DNA from: Alphaproteobacteria bacterium
GTDB lineage: Bacteria > Pseudomonadota > Alphaproteobacteria > Rickettsiales > UBA3002
Assembly: GCA_017302575.1 (NCBI GenBank)
Contig: JAFLDD010000001.1
Span: 1-64,000 of the forward strand
DNA: 64,000 nucleotides
Direction of reading: 5' to 3'
Shown: positions 40,814 through 49,645 of the stretch, piece by piece
How the letters are laid out: each line of letters opens with the position of its first letter
Position numbering within the stretch: position 1 is the stretch's first letter
Position numbers and translations under genes: made by a program
The notes under the pieces: generated by a model
What the model saw: the letters and a program-made list of their open reading frames with translations, nothing else
What the model was told of the DNA's origin: nothing
Databases searched by the model: none

Positions 40814-41215
40814 TTATCCTTGCTTTTTGCGGCGCTCAGCCTCTTCGCGCTCGCGTTTACGCTTGGCTTCCTCAGCTTCTTTGCTGGCGGTGTCTTTATC
40901 TGATTCCGTAGCATCGCCGCTATCCAGATTATAATGTTTGAATTCTTTGGTTGTCTCATGCGTATCGAATTCGGAGATACCAGCATGCAGAATGACCTCG
41001 CCATCTGGCAGGAATTCGATGCCGTGGCGGTCAAATACTTTCACGATTTCGTCATTCTCTGGTTTGGTGAGTCGCGCTTGATTGCGCTCGAATTTTTCCA
41101 AATGGCGAATGGGAATACGTGTACGACTGGCTAAGTCGAGCGGGTTCCATTTAAGCAGCGCGCGAGCGCGTTTGCATTGCTTGGTAGAGATGAGGCGAAT
41201 TTTACCTTCGCTCAT
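40814..41215 (-). CDS. XRE-type helix-turn-helix protein
   Basis: Encodes 133 aa. Residues about 10-60 form an XRE-like helix-turn-helix (A-R-A-L-L-K-W-N-P-L-D-L-A-S-R-T with I-P-I-R-H-L-E-K-F-E as recognition region). The middle carries a short beta stretch (G-I-E-F-L-P-D-G), common after such domains. The last 40 residues are a highly charged Lys/Glu/Arg tail. A DNA-binding regulator is likely; its targets are unknown. The start overlaps the fliX stop by four bases, so it is co-transcribed with fliX and may serve flagellar or dksA control. Confidence 0.75.
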   Translation of the reverse strand: MSEGKIRLISTKQCKRARALLKWNPLDLASRTRIPIRHLEKFERNQARLTKPENDEIVKVFDRHGIEFLPDGEVILHAGISEFDTHETTKEFKHYNLDSGDATESDKDTASKEAEEAKRKREREEAERRKKQG

Positions 41216-41655
41216 AATCTCACGCCTGCCGCTTCAAGTTTGGCGATTTCCACGGCAGCACGTAATTCGATTTCGTCTAAGATGCCGTTGAGCACGGGAT
41301 CATTGGTGGTGCCCCGCTCTTGTGCGACGATGGATTCAAGATTGCGGATGGTGCTTAGCGGCAAGTTGCCGATGATGAGCGCGTCGCGCAGCTCTGCCAG
41401 TGCATCGAGCGTGAGTTTGCCTTGCTTGAATGCCTTTCGGCGGCGCACTTCTTCTTCGCTGACTTCTTGCGCGCCGAGCAATACGCCAATACCGCTCATT
41501 GCAGCGACGGGGGTGGTCGCTTGTGCTTCTTCAACTTCGCCGACACCGTCCAACGCATCAACGAAACTGCTGCTACCAGTTTTGCTGGTACGGCGAACAT
41601 TGTTGGTACGTTGTGTCGGATTCGTGGGGTTGGTGTAGCCAATTTTATTAATCAT
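41212..41655 (-). CDS. fliX: class II flagellar assembly regulator FliX
   Basis: Encodes 147 aa. The C-terminal half has the FliX pattern: a bipartite basic R-R-R-K-A-F-K-Q-G region, L-D-A-L-A-E-L-R-D-A-L, and the closing L-D-E-I-E-L-R-A-A-V-E-I-A-K-L. In Caulobacter FliX couples early flagellar assembly to the sigma-54 activator FlbD, and the gene is divergent from flgI, exactly the arrangement here. The sigma-54 promoter before flgI at 41824 supports the same circuit. The N-terminus is Asn/Thr/Pro-rich. Confidence 0.88.
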   Translation of the reverse strand: MINKIGYTNPTNPTQRTNNVRRTSKTGSSSFVDALDGVGEVEEAQATTPVAAMSGIGVLLGAQEVSEEEVRRRKAFKQGKLTLDALAELRDALIIGNLPLSTIRNLESIVAQERGTTNDPVLNGILDEIELRAAVEIAKLEAAGVRL

Positions 41656-41823
41656 TCGAGTACTATAACGAAGGTGAAGCCATCAGGCAAACATCGTGGT
41701 TACCCATGTGTATGGCGGCAAATTTTGCCCCTTTGCGCCAACGGGCGATGATTGGGCCTTCGGACCCTAGTCGACCGATATCTAACATGCTGTATTAAAA
41801 GCAATTATTGGCTGGCTCATAGT

Positions 41824-41839
41824 TGGCACGAAAGTCGCA
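41824..41839 (+). promoter_or_regulatory. sigma-54 promoter for flgI
   Basis: TGGCACG-aaag-TCGCA: the invariant GG (41825-41826) and GC (41837-41838) are ten bases apart, as needed for the -24/-12 elements. It lies 45 bases before the flgI start in the fliX-flgI divergent region. Confidence 0.8.
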
Positions 41840-41883
41840 TAGATACGTACGTCTAATAAGCGTGAAACCGTCAGGAGCGGACG

Positions 41884-43056
41884 ATGCAGCAGAAAGATGC
41901 GATGACCATGGGCGAACGAATCAAGGATCGGATTGGTGGCGGCGTGTGGTTGATGTCGTTGGCAACGGTGGCGATTGCCTTGGTAATGTCGGCAACGCCA
42001 GCTCATGCAGCGCGTGTGAAAGATGTGGTGGCCTTCGAAGGTGTTCGCGACAACATGCTGATGGGGTATGGTCTTGTCGTTGGTCTGAATGGCTCGGGCG
42101 ATAAATTACAAAACAACGCGTTCACCGAGCAAAGCTTGATTGCGTTTTTAGAACGCCAAGGTGTGAATACGCGCGGCTTAGAACTTAAATCGAAAAACGT
42201 TGCTGCCGTGACGATTACCGCGCGCTTGCCTGCATTCGCTAGAGCGGGTGCGACGATGGACGTCAATATCAGCGCGATGGGTGATGCGAAGAGTTTGCTA
42301 GGCGGTACGTTGCTGGCTACGCCGCTCGTTGGTGCAGATGGTAATGTCTATGCGGTGGCACAGGGCCCTGTAACGGTGGGTGGATTTGAAGCATCTGGCC
42401 AATCAGGCACGGCGATTACAAAAGGTGTGCCGACGAATGGCTTTATTCCTAACGGTGCACTGGTGGAGCGCGAGATTGATTTCCGCTTGAACGATTTGCC
42501 ATCCGTGCGCTTAGCATTGCGTAACCCTGATATCTCTACGGCGCATAGCATCGCTAAAGCGATTAACTTACAAGTAGGCCCAGGCACTTCACGCGTTGAG
42601 GACCCTGGTACAGTGAATGTAACTGTTCCCGCAGCGTATAATGGTGACGTTACAGGGCTGCTGGCCGATATTGAAACCCTACAAGTGGAAACCGACCAAC
42701 CCGCACGCATCGTCGTGGATGAGGCAACGGGTACTATTGTGATGGGTGAGAATGTTCGCATCTCAACGGTGGCGGTAGCGCAAGGTAATTTGGTGGTGAA
42801 AGTTGAAGAAACACCCCAAGTATCGCAGCCCAACCCATTTGCACCCGAAGGTGCGCAGACGCTGCTCGTACCGCGTACCGATGTGACGGTGGATGAAGAA
42901 GCGGGCAATCAGATTGCGGTGCTGCAAGAGGGCGCAACACTCAGAGATTTAGTGACTGGCTTGAACGCACTTGGTGTGGGTCCACGCGATTTGATTACCA
43001 TTTTACAAACCATCAAAGCGGCGGGCGCTCTGCAAGCCGACATTGAAACGAGGTAG
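41884..43056 (+). CDS. flgI: flagellar P-ring protein FlgI
   Basis: Encodes 390 aa. FlgI forms the peptidoglycan-level bushing of the flagellar rod. It is a secreted protein: after a cytoplasmic-like start there is a hydrophobic signal (about residues 20-38) ending A-H-A. The mature protein begins R-V-K-D-V-V-A-F-E-G-V-R-D-N, the typical FlgI opening, then L-M-G-Y-G-L-V-V-G-L-N-G-S-G-D. AGGAGCGG precedes the ATG. The signal is Sec-dependent with possible internal starts (ATG at codons 7 and 9). It is the first gene of the plus-strand flagellar run. Confidence 0.97.
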   Translation: MQQKDAMTMGERIKDRIGGGVWLMSLATVAIALVMSATPAHAARVKDVVAFEGVRDNMLMGYGLVVGLNGSGDKLQNNAFTEQSLIAFLERQGVNTRGLELKSKNVAAVTITARLPAFARAGATMDVNISAMGDAKSLLGGTLLATPLVGADGNVYAVAQGPVTVGGFEASGQSGTAITKGVPTNGFIPNGALVEREIDFRLNDLPSVRLALRNPDISTAHSIAKAINLQVGPGTSRVEDPGTVNVTVPAAYNGDVTGLLADIETLQVETDQPARIVVDEATGTIVMGENVRISTVAVAQGNLVVKVEETPQVSQPNPFAPEGAQTLLVPRTDVTVDEEAGNQIAVLQEGATLRDLVTGLNALGVGPRDLITILQTIKAAGALQADIETR

Positions 43057-43061
43057 AGGCC

Positions 43062-43403
43062 ATGAGTGACCTAACCAGTCCAGTGGATGTAGAGACCATG
43101 AGAATTACCAGTAGCCAGTCGAAACTGGCGCAGATGAATAAAGCAAAAGCGGCAGCGCGCGGTATGAGCGAAGCGAAGCTGGATGAGGTTGCACAGGAAT
43201 TCGAGGCACAGTTTCTCTCGCAGATGCTGGGTAGCATGTTCTCAACCGTTGGTACCAATGAGGCGCTCGGCGGTGGCGAAGGTGAGGAGATGTATAAGTC
43301 TCTGCTGGTCGATGAATATGGCAAGCTGATTTCACGCGCTGGCGGTGTGGGTGTTGCTGACCACGTGAAGCGCGAAATGATTCGTATGCAGGAGGTAGAA
43401 TAA
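43062..43403 (+). CDS. flgJ: rod-binding protein, FlgJ N-terminal type
   Basis: Encodes 113 aa with the rod-binding domain only (A-x-E-F-E-A-Q-F-L-S-Q-M-L-G-S-M, then G-G-G-E-G-E-E-M-Y-K-S-L-L-V-D-E-Y). The muramidase half of enterobacterial FlgJ is missing, as is usual in Alphaproteobacteria, where a separate enzyme opens the wall. Five bases after flgI and with a one-base overlap to the next gene. Confidence 0.9.
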   Translation: MSDLTSPVDVETMRITSSQSKLAQMNKAKAAARGMSEAKLDEVAQEFEAQFLSQMLGSMFSTVGTNEALGGGEGEEMYKSLLVDEYGKLISRAGGVGVADHVKREMIRMQEVE

Positions 43404-43876
43404 TGGACCACCTATCACCAACAATGAAGCCTTCGCCCAACATGCTTTTGCATTTTGATGCAGAAGAGTTCATCGCGATTGCTGTGCGTATGGCGGAGAT
43501 TCTGAATGAGGAAACAGAGCTGCTGACACAAATGAATGTGCGCGGAATGGCCGAGTTGCACCAAGAAAAATTGAAGCTGACGCAGATGCTGGAGTCATAC
43601 CAATCCTTGCTGCGTGCGCGCCCCGATATCATTGAAGAAGTGCCTGCTGAAACACGCGAACGTTTGGTGAGCGTTGTCACGGGATTTGGAAAAATCATGG
43701 AACATAATTTCCGCCATGTGGCGGCAGCGCGCAGCGTCAATCAGACGGTGGTGAAAGCCATCACGGACTCGATTGCCGAGCAGCAGCATTTGACGGTCTA
43801 TACCAAGAATGGTGGGCAGTTCCGCGCAGGTGCGGAGATGTCTGGCGTGTCGATTAACCTTAACCAGCAGGCATAG
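43403..43876 (+). CDS. FlgN-like flagellar export chaperone
   Basis: Encodes 157 aa, mostly alpha-helical. The N-terminal coiled helices (A-x-R-M-A-E-I-L-N-E-E-T-E-L-L, then L-H-Q-E-K-L-K-L-T-Q-M-L-E) resemble FlgN, the chaperone for FlgK and FlgL. Its position directly before flgK and flgL fits that role. The family is weakly conserved, so the name is inferred from shape and context. The stop is followed one base later by the flgK start. Confidence 0.7.
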   Translation: MDHLSPTMKPSPNMLLHFDAEEFIAIAVRMAEILNEETELLTQMNVRGMAELHQEKLKLTQMLESYQSLLRARPDIIEEVPAETRERLVSVVTGFGKIMEHNFRHVAAARSVNQTVVKAITDSIAEQQHLTVYTKNGGQFRAGAEMSGVSINLNQQA

Positions 43877-43877
43877 T

Positions 43878-46610
43878 GTGAGCAGTCTTGGCCTCAGTAT
43901 GAATAATGCATTGACGGGATTGCGTGCCACCCAGCGCAATATCGCCGTGCTGTCTCATAACATCGCCAATGTGAGCACGCCTGGATATTCGCGCCAGATT
44001 GTTAACCAAGAAGCGCAGGTGGTTGGAGGTGTCGGCAGTGGTGTACGCATTAATGATGTAGTGCGCAATATTGATCGCTATTTGCAGCGCTCCATTACGA
44101 CACAACAATCGTCATTATCTCGTACTGACGTGATTGATGAATTCCATGATCGCTTACAGATTCTGTTTGGTGAACCTGGCGCCAGTAACTCGTTGGATGA
44201 GTATGTCTCGACATTCTTCAACAGTTTGCAGCAATTAGCAGAAACGCCAGAGCGCACCTCGTTTCGTACAGGTGCAGTGGACTCGGCGATAACGCTTGCG
44301 AGCCAGATTTCTGAGTTGGCATTTCAAATTGAAAATCTGCGCTATGAAGCGGACCGCGAAATTGGTCAGGCCGTGACTGCGGTGAATGATTTGATGAGCC
44401 GTCTTGATGTATTAAACACAGCGATTTCACGTAGCTACACGCTTGGGCAATCGACGCCAGACTTGCTGGATCAGCGTGATATTATTCTCAATGATATGGC
44501 CAGCTACATGGATATCACCACCTTCTTCGAAGAATCGGGCAGGGTGAGCGTGCTGACCTCGTCGGGCATCTCTTTGGTGGATGGAACGCCAAAACGCCTG
44601 CAGTATTCGGTGCAAGGCTCAGCGCAGAGTTTTATTGATGATGCGAGCTTCAATAGCCTTTCGGTTGCGACGTTAGATAGCAATGGCAATTTACTGCCTA
44701 ACCCCCAGACATTAATCTCAGCAGGCCAGTCTAGCGCGGTTACTACGCAGTTGACGGGTGGTACATTGAAAGGCCTTCAAGAATTACGTGATACGGTCTT
44801 GCCGGATGTGCTCGATATGCTGGATATGCTGTCATCACGCCTGCGTGATGAGGTGAATGCGATTCATAATAATGGGTCAGCATTTCCTGGCCGCGCCAGC
44901 TTAACGGGTACACGCCTTGTTAGCAGCGCTGACCAGTATAACTGGACAGGCAGTGTACGCATTGGTGTGCTCAGTGCGAATGGCGAACCTGCGCCAGCAG
45001 GCTATTTGGATGAAGCCTATACAGGGGCACGACCGCTCAATCTGGATTTGACATTCCTTGATTCAGGGCAGGGTACGAGTCGTCCCAACATGCAAACGAT
45101 TATTGATGAAATCAATAATCACTTTCGTGCACCGCCAGTGAAAGCCAAAGTGGGCAATGCGAATAATATTCAGCTTGTCTCAACAACCGACTTTATACCC
45201 AATGTTGCTAGCCCGAATTTTCGCTTCGATTTGGATATCGATAACATCTCAAAAACCGATGCCAATATTTTCGTTACGGGATTTACGGTGCTGGATGATA
45301 CGGCGACCAACATCACCAGCGTAACCACGGGTGCGCCGCAAATTACGCTTAACCCTGTTGGCACCTATACGACCACTGTGGGCACTAATAACGTACAAGT
45401 GGCATTCAATAGCACGCCTACGGTTAATGTGGGTGACACTATATATCTCTCGCCACCTGCGGGCGCTGTCAATGGCTTAACGCCTGCACAGTTGACGGGT
45501 TATTTCCAAGTAATCAGTGTGGTAGGCAATCAAGTCGAAATTCAGGTGACAGGCGCACCTGCTGGCCCAGGTGGCCCAGTGAGTGATGCGACGGTTTATG
45601 CGCAGTCTGCCTATGATACGATTGATGCAGGTGAAAAGCGCCGCACACGTGATTCGGGTGGGCAATTTGCACTCGATCTATCGGGTAATTTTGGCTCGGC
45701 CTACTACGATATCACGCTCGATGTTGCGGTGGTCGATGAGCAAGGTGCATTAGTGACCTCTACGATCACTTATCGTGTGAATAACAATCAAACCAATATG
45801 CTCAATGATCGCTTTGATAATACGGCGGTGGGCGGCAATGGGCAGCGTGTTATACCGAATAATTCGCAAGAATTTATGAGCGCCATTCTTGTGGATGCTG
45901 ATGGTATGGAGCTGCCGAAAATTAATGGCCGCTATATTGGTGCAGATACGGGATATTTGAAGTTTGTTGCGCGCGATGGCCTCAGTATTTCGATCGACGA
46001 GATGAACTCTAAGCAGCTTGGTGATTTCAATGTCGTGCCGACGACAATGGCCACGAATCGTGGGTTCTCGCACTTTTTTGGATTGAATAATCTATTCAAA
46101 GACAATCTGGATTATCGTGAAGCTACAAACCTCAAAAACTCTGCAATTGATTTAGAGGTTGAGGATGCGATTGTCAGTGACCCCAATCTGATTGCTACAG
46201 GCAAAATGGTCTTGCAACGCCAGCCAAGTAACCCGAACGATATTCCGCAATATACGTATGTGCGCTATAGCGGTGATAACCAAACAGCCATGGCAATGGC
46301 AGCATTCTCAACGAAAGCCGTTGGGTTCGATGCTGCAGGTGGTACTGCCTCATCGACACTTACGGTTGGCGGCTATGTAAGTGAATTGCTCGGCTATGTC
46401 GCATCAGAAGCAGTGTCTGCCACGAGCGCATTTGAAAACCAGCAAGTTCTATTCAACGGATTGTCGGAACGTCAGCAGTCAGTCAGTGGCGTGAACCTTG
46501 ATGAAGAACTTGCAAATACCATTACTTTTCAGAACGCCTACGCAGCGAATGCGCGGGTCATTAGTTTAGTGAATCAGCTGTTCGAAGATTTGATCGGCGC
46601 ATTTGGATAA
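43878..46610 (+). CDS. flgK: flagellar hook-filament junction protein FlgK
   Basis: Encodes 910 aa, larger than the roughly 550 aa of E. coli FlgK. The start is the GTG at 43878, giving the canonical opening M-N-N-A-L-T-G-L-R-A-T-Q-R-N-I-A soon after. The rod-type motif S-H-N-I-A-N-V-S-T-P-G-Y-S-R is at about residues 30-43, and the C-terminus V-N-L-D-E-E-L-A-N-T-I-T-F-Q-N-A-Y is the flagellar D0 helix. A large insertion occupies about 350-760, including a beta module near 494-565 that resembles two modules in FlgE. The open frame extends upstream to 43809 inside the previous gene. Confidence 0.95.
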   Translation: MSSLGLSMNNALTGLRATQRNIAVLSHNIANVSTPGYSRQIVNQEAQVVGGVGSGVRINDVVRNIDRYLQRSITTQQSSLSRTDVIDEFHDRLQILFGEPGASNSLDEYVSTFFNSLQQLAETPERTSFRTGAVDSAITLASQISELAFQIENLRYEADREIGQAVTAVNDLMSRLDVLNTAISRSYTLGQSTPDLLDQRDIILNDMASYMDITTFFEESGRVSVLTSSGISLVDGTPKRLQYSVQGSAQSFIDDASFNSLSVATLDSNGNLLPNPQTLISAGQSSAVTTQLTGGTLKGLQELRDTVLPDVLDMLDMLSSRLRDEVNAIHNNGSAFPGRASLTGTRLVSSADQYNWTGSVRIGVLSANGEPAPAGYLDEAYTGARPLNLDLTFLDSGQGTSRPNMQTIIDEINNHFRAPPVKAKVGNANNIQLVSTTDFIPNVASPNFRFDLDIDNISKTDANIFVTGFTVLDDTATNITSVTTGAPQITLNPVGTYTTTVGTNNVQVAFNSTPTVNVGDTIYLSPPAGAVNGLTPAQLTGYFQVISVVGNQVEIQVTGAPAGPGGPVSDATVYAQSAYDTIDAGEKRRTRDSGGQFALDLSGNFGSAYYDITLDVAVVDEQGALVTSTITYRVNNNQTNMLNDRFDNTAVGGNGQRVIPNNSQEFMSAILVDADGMELPKINGRYIGADTGYLKFVARDGLSISIDEMNSKQLGDFNVVPTTMATNRGFSHFFGLNNLFKDNLDYREATNLKNSAIDLEVEDAIVSDPNLIATGKMVLQRQPSNPNDIPQYTYVRYSGDNQTAMAMAAFSTKAVGFDAAGGTASSTLTVGGYVSELLGYVASEAVSATSAFENQQVLFNGLSERQQSVSGVNLDEELANTITFQNAYAANARVISLVNQLFEDLIGAFG

Positions 46611-46622
46611 TAGGAGTCAGTC

Positions 46623-47531
46623 ATGGCAGTTAGTCGGGTAAGTACCCTTTCGTTGTTTAATCGCACACAGCGCGATATCGGCAACACGTTCAGCAATCTT
46701 GCTGAGCTGCAAGGACAGCTTTCTAGCGGCTTCAAGTCGGATAATTTTAAAGGACTAAATGGGCAAGTGGAGCAATTCACGCTGCTAGAAGCACGCCTGC
46801 GTAAGATTGAGCAATTCAAACAAAATAACGCCGTCACCGAAGCGCGCTTGCGCACGGCCGACCAAGCGCTCGACCAAATGGTGGCAACCGCAGATGATAT
46901 TGAAAATCTGGTTGTCCTGCGTAGAAGTGCGGCGGGTTTAGAAGGAAACATGGCCTTTGCGCAGCAGTTGGAAGATTTGATGGCACGCCTCACTAATTCG
47001 ATGAATACCCAATTTGAAGGGCGCTATATTTTTGGCGGAATCGACACGGCAAATCCACCTGTTGAGGAGCCGCTGCCGAATCCTACCGAAGTTGGGGTTC
47101 CAGATAAGAATTACTACCTTGGTTCGGACACGAACATCACGTACCGTATTGATGATCGACTTGAAGATGAATTCCCTGCGCGTGCTGATGATGTTGCATT
47201 TCAGAATATTATTGCGGGATATCATCTCGCGCTGCAAGCCGATGCAGCCGATGGGGACCAGCAATTGGGCCAAGCCCTCGACTTGATTCAAAGAGGTCAG
47301 GAACAGCTAGTTGCGGCGCGTTCGCGCGTGAATACCGCCATTGTAAATATTGACCAAACGGGCGCACGTCTGGACCAGATGCGCGTATATCTCAAAGGTG
47401 TGACGGAGCAAGTGTCAAAAACAGATACGGTTGCAGCAGCGACAGAAGTTGCAAACCATGAGGCAGTGCTACAGGCAACGTTTCAGGTATATGCGCGACT
47501 GAGCCAGTTGCGATTGTCGGATTACTTATAG
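46623..47531 (+). CDS. flgL: flagellar hook-filament junction protein FlgL
   Basis: Encodes 302 aa, usual length. It has flagellin-like D0 helices at both ends: V-S-T-L-S-L-F-N-R-T-Q-R-D-I at the N-terminus with L-Q-G-Q-L-S-S-G, and N-H-E-A-V-L-Q-A-T-F-Q-V-Y-A-R-L-S-Q-L at the C-terminus. FlgL forms the second junction layer between FlgK and the filament. Ten bases after flgK with TAGGAG as ribosome site. Confidence 0.95.
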   Translation: MAVSRVSTLSLFNRTQRDIGNTFSNLAELQGQLSSGFKSDNFKGLNGQVEQFTLLEARLRKIEQFKQNNAVTEARLRTADQALDQMVATADDIENLVVLRRSAAGLEGNMAFAQQLEDLMARLTNSMNTQFEGRYIFGGIDTANPPVEEPLPNPTEVGVPDKNYYLGSDTNITYRIDDRLEDEFPARADDVAFQNIIAGYHLALQADAADGDQQLGQALDLIQRGQEQLVAARSRVNTAIVNIDQTGARLDQMRVYLKGVTEQVSKTDTVAAATEVANHEAVLQATFQVYARLSQLRLSDYL

Positions 47532-47544
47532 GTTGAGTGAAAAA

Positions 47545-47643
47545 ATGAGCGGAATACTTGCAAGCGTGCGTGACTATGGTAAAGTGCAGAAAGCCAGCCT
47601 TTTTACTGTGTTACGTCATGCGAAGTATATGACAAAGAATTAA
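47545..47643 (+). CDS. possible 32-aa peptide between flgL and fliW
   Basis: ATG at 47545, TAA at 47641-47643, filling most of the 126-base flgL-fliW gap. The peptide is basic (M-S-G-I-L-A-S-V-R-D-Y-G-K-V-Q-K) with no known match. GAGTGA upstream is a weak ribosome site. It could be a leader peptide or chance. Confidence 0.25.
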   Translation: MSGILASVRDYGKVQKASLFTVLRHAKYMTKN

Positions 47644-47657
47644 AAAGGGGAGGCGAT

Positions 47658-48170
47658 ATGTTGCAAGGAGAAATGGTAATGAAGGGTAGTGGGTCACCGG
47701 CAATGCCGCCCATGGCACCAACGGATGCGAAGCCAGAGACGGATGTTATTGACACTCGCTTTGGTAAGGTGACGGTTTATCGCAAAAACCCTATCTTATT
47801 CCCGAATGGCATTCTTGGTATGCCAGATCGTAGCGAATTCTGTCTGACGAATTTTCCTTCGCCTAAAATGGCACGTTTCAAAATGCTTCAATCGCTGGAG
47901 GATGATGCGCTTTCATTCATCACGCTGCCGATTGATAACAACAATCCAATTTTTGACGCTGCCGATTTAGCGCAAGCAGCACAGGAATTAAATATTCCTG
48001 CTGCGGAGCTTACCGTGCTGCTGATTGTATCCGTACATCGTGAATCAAGCGGTGTACGTTTATCAGTGAATGCGCGCGCGCCGTTATTGGTGAATGCGAT
48101 GAAACGTACGGCTGTTCAGCACGTATTTGCGTCGAGCAAATATAATATCCGCCATATGCTGGCCTTCTAA
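47658..48170 (+). CDS. fliW: flagellar assembly factor FliW
   Basis: Encodes 170 aa. FliW binds flagellin and, in Bacillus and Campylobacter, sequesters or antagonises the translation repressor CsrA. The core pattern F-P-N-G-I-L-G-M-P-D-R-S-E-F begins near residue 48, and I-T-L-P-I-D-N-N-N-P-I-F follows. The N-terminal 35 residues (Met/Pro/Ala-rich) are an extension. GGGGAGG lies five bases before the ATG. No csrA is present in the window. Confidence 0.9.
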   Translation: MLQGEMVMKGSGSPAMPPMAPTDAKPETDVIDTRFGKVTVYRKNPILFPNGILGMPDRSEFCLTNFPSPKMARFKMLQSLEDDALSFITLPIDNNNPIFDAADLAQAAQELNIPAAELTVLLIVSVHRESSGVRLSVNARAPLLVNAMKRTAVQHVFASSKYNIRHMLAF

Positions 48171-48174
48171 CGCG

Positions 48175-49347
48175 GTGGCAACGCATTTACAGACAGTGGC
48201 GACTCAGAAGTTCAACTGTCTGGGTGATGCGTGTGAGGATACGTGCTGCAAAGGCTGGGGCATGCAGCTTACGAAGGAAACGGTCGATCTCTATCAATCT
48301 AAAGCTCCTGAGCTCATGCAAAGCGTGACGAGTGGTGAGGCTGAATTCATCATGCGGCGCGATGAGAAAACCGATTATTGTGTCGAGTTTCAGGCGGGCT
48401 GGTGTGGCGTTCACAAGAAGTATGGCAGTGATTATCTGGGGGACGCGTGTCATTTTTTTCCGCGCTCAACCCGCGCGTTGGGTGACATTACCGTGATGAC
48501 GATGGCGCTTTCATGCCCTGAGTCGACGCGATTGATGCTTACGGAAGATGGTGCCTTTGCCTATCATGAAACGACATTTGAGCGCGTGCCGCACTCACTA
48601 AGAAACTATGCACCGCAAGAGCTTTCAGCCGAAGCAGCCTTGAATATTCATGAAATATGCGTGAATGAAATGGGTAATGAAGCTCATAGCGCAGAACGCA
48701 ATCTGATGCGGCTGAGCGCGATGGTGCGCGGGCTGGAGCCACAGCCAAAAGACCAGTGGGAAGCAGCCGTGCCGTTTTATTTCCGCATGGCAGAAGGGCG
48801 AATTCCTGCGGCAGAACTGAAAGCCACTGACCCCTTTATGCTGCTTAACGCATTGCAGGGACTTGTGCATTCTGCGCCTGCATCACCACGCGAGCGCTTG
48901 ATGAATGTGATTGAGATGACCGCGCGTGCGCTTGGGGTGACGCTCAATTGGGAAAAGCTGATTCTAGATTTGCACCCCGATGGTACGCAGCGTGTAGTGA
49001 ATATGCAGGCCTGGTGGCGCGAGCATGGTGCGCAGTATCAGCCGATATTGCGGCGTTATCTGCAAGCACAATTGCGCTTGAATCTCTTCCCCTTTGCGGG
49101 GCTTGGTAAGACACTTTCAGAACGCGTGACCATTATTGCGGTGCGTTTCGCAACCGTGAAACTAGCACTGATGGCCGCGTGTTTTGAAGCGCAGGGCGCT
49201 ATTCCTGAAACGGAAGTCGTACGTATCGTGCAAAGCCTTTCACGCTTTCAGGACCACCTTGCGGATTCGCAACTCTCCCTCTCCATCTATGAAGAGACAG
49301 GCTGGACACGCGAAGCGCGCCTTAGAGCGCTAGTAGGTGATGTATAA
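48175..49347 (+). CDS. fliB: flagellin lysine-N-methylase FliB
   Basis: Encodes 390 aa from the GTG at 48175, five bases after fliW; an ATG at 48127 would overlap fliW by 44 bases. FliB methylates surface lysines of flagellin. The cysteine signature is complete: F-N-C15-L-G-D-A-C20-E-D-T-C24-C25-K-G-W, then C-V-E-F, W-C-G-V-H-K-K-Y-G ... C-H-F-F-P-R, and L-S-C-P-E-S. Salmonella FliB has been reported to bind an iron-sulfur cluster through such cysteines. It sits directly before the first flagellin gene, its expected substrate. Confidence 0.88.
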   Translation: MATHLQTVATQKFNCLGDACEDTCCKGWGMQLTKETVDLYQSKAPELMQSVTSGEAEFIMRRDEKTDYCVEFQAGWCGVHKKYGSDYLGDACHFFPRSTRALGDITVMTMALSCPESTRLMLTEDGAFAYHETTFERVPHSLRNYAPQELSAEAALNIHEICVNEMGNEAHSAERNLMRLSAMVRGLEPQPKDQWEAAVPFYFRMAEGRIPAAELKATDPFMLLNALQGLVHSAPASPRERLMNVIEMTARALGVTLNWEKLILDLHPDGTQRVVNMQAWWREHGAQYQPILRRYLQAQLRLNLFPFAGLGKTLSERVTIIAVRFATVKLALMAACFEAQGAIPETEVVRIVQSLSRFQDHLADSQLSLSIYEETGWTREARLRALVGDV

Positions 49348-49511
49348 AATTCCTGATGACAAAGCGTCAAAAATATGCCAATGTCACATCTATGGGAGTA
49401 GTCTGTGCAGTAGCGCGGATTGTCCAGATGCAGGCACGTAGCCGCAATTTTGATGGGTTCATGTAGTGACCCGAAAAAATTTCGAACTATGTGTGTGCAT
49501 TGGTTAAGCCA

Positions 49512-49527
49512 TTAACGGTTTCTTAAC
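49512..49527. promoter_or_regulatory. perfect CtrA-type box upstream of flagellin
   Basis: TTAA-CGGTTTC-TTAAC is an exact TTAA-N7-TTAAC, 119-134 bases before the flagellin start. The intergenic space 49348-49645 (298 bases) holds no gene. Confidence 0.7.
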
Positions 49528-49645
49528 GAAGATCTGTTATTGGTGAGCTATGTGGTGGGAATCTGTTACTCCAAGAAGGAGTTTCATCTGACCATGTAGT
49601 GGGCAAGTAGCCCTAGTAACATTAACGTCCAAGTAGGAGAACATC

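Noticed and set aside
49432..49446. Sigma-54-like AGGCACG-N-CGCAA upstream of flagellin 1
   Set aside because: The GG-GC distance is nine bases instead of ten, and the first T is missing.
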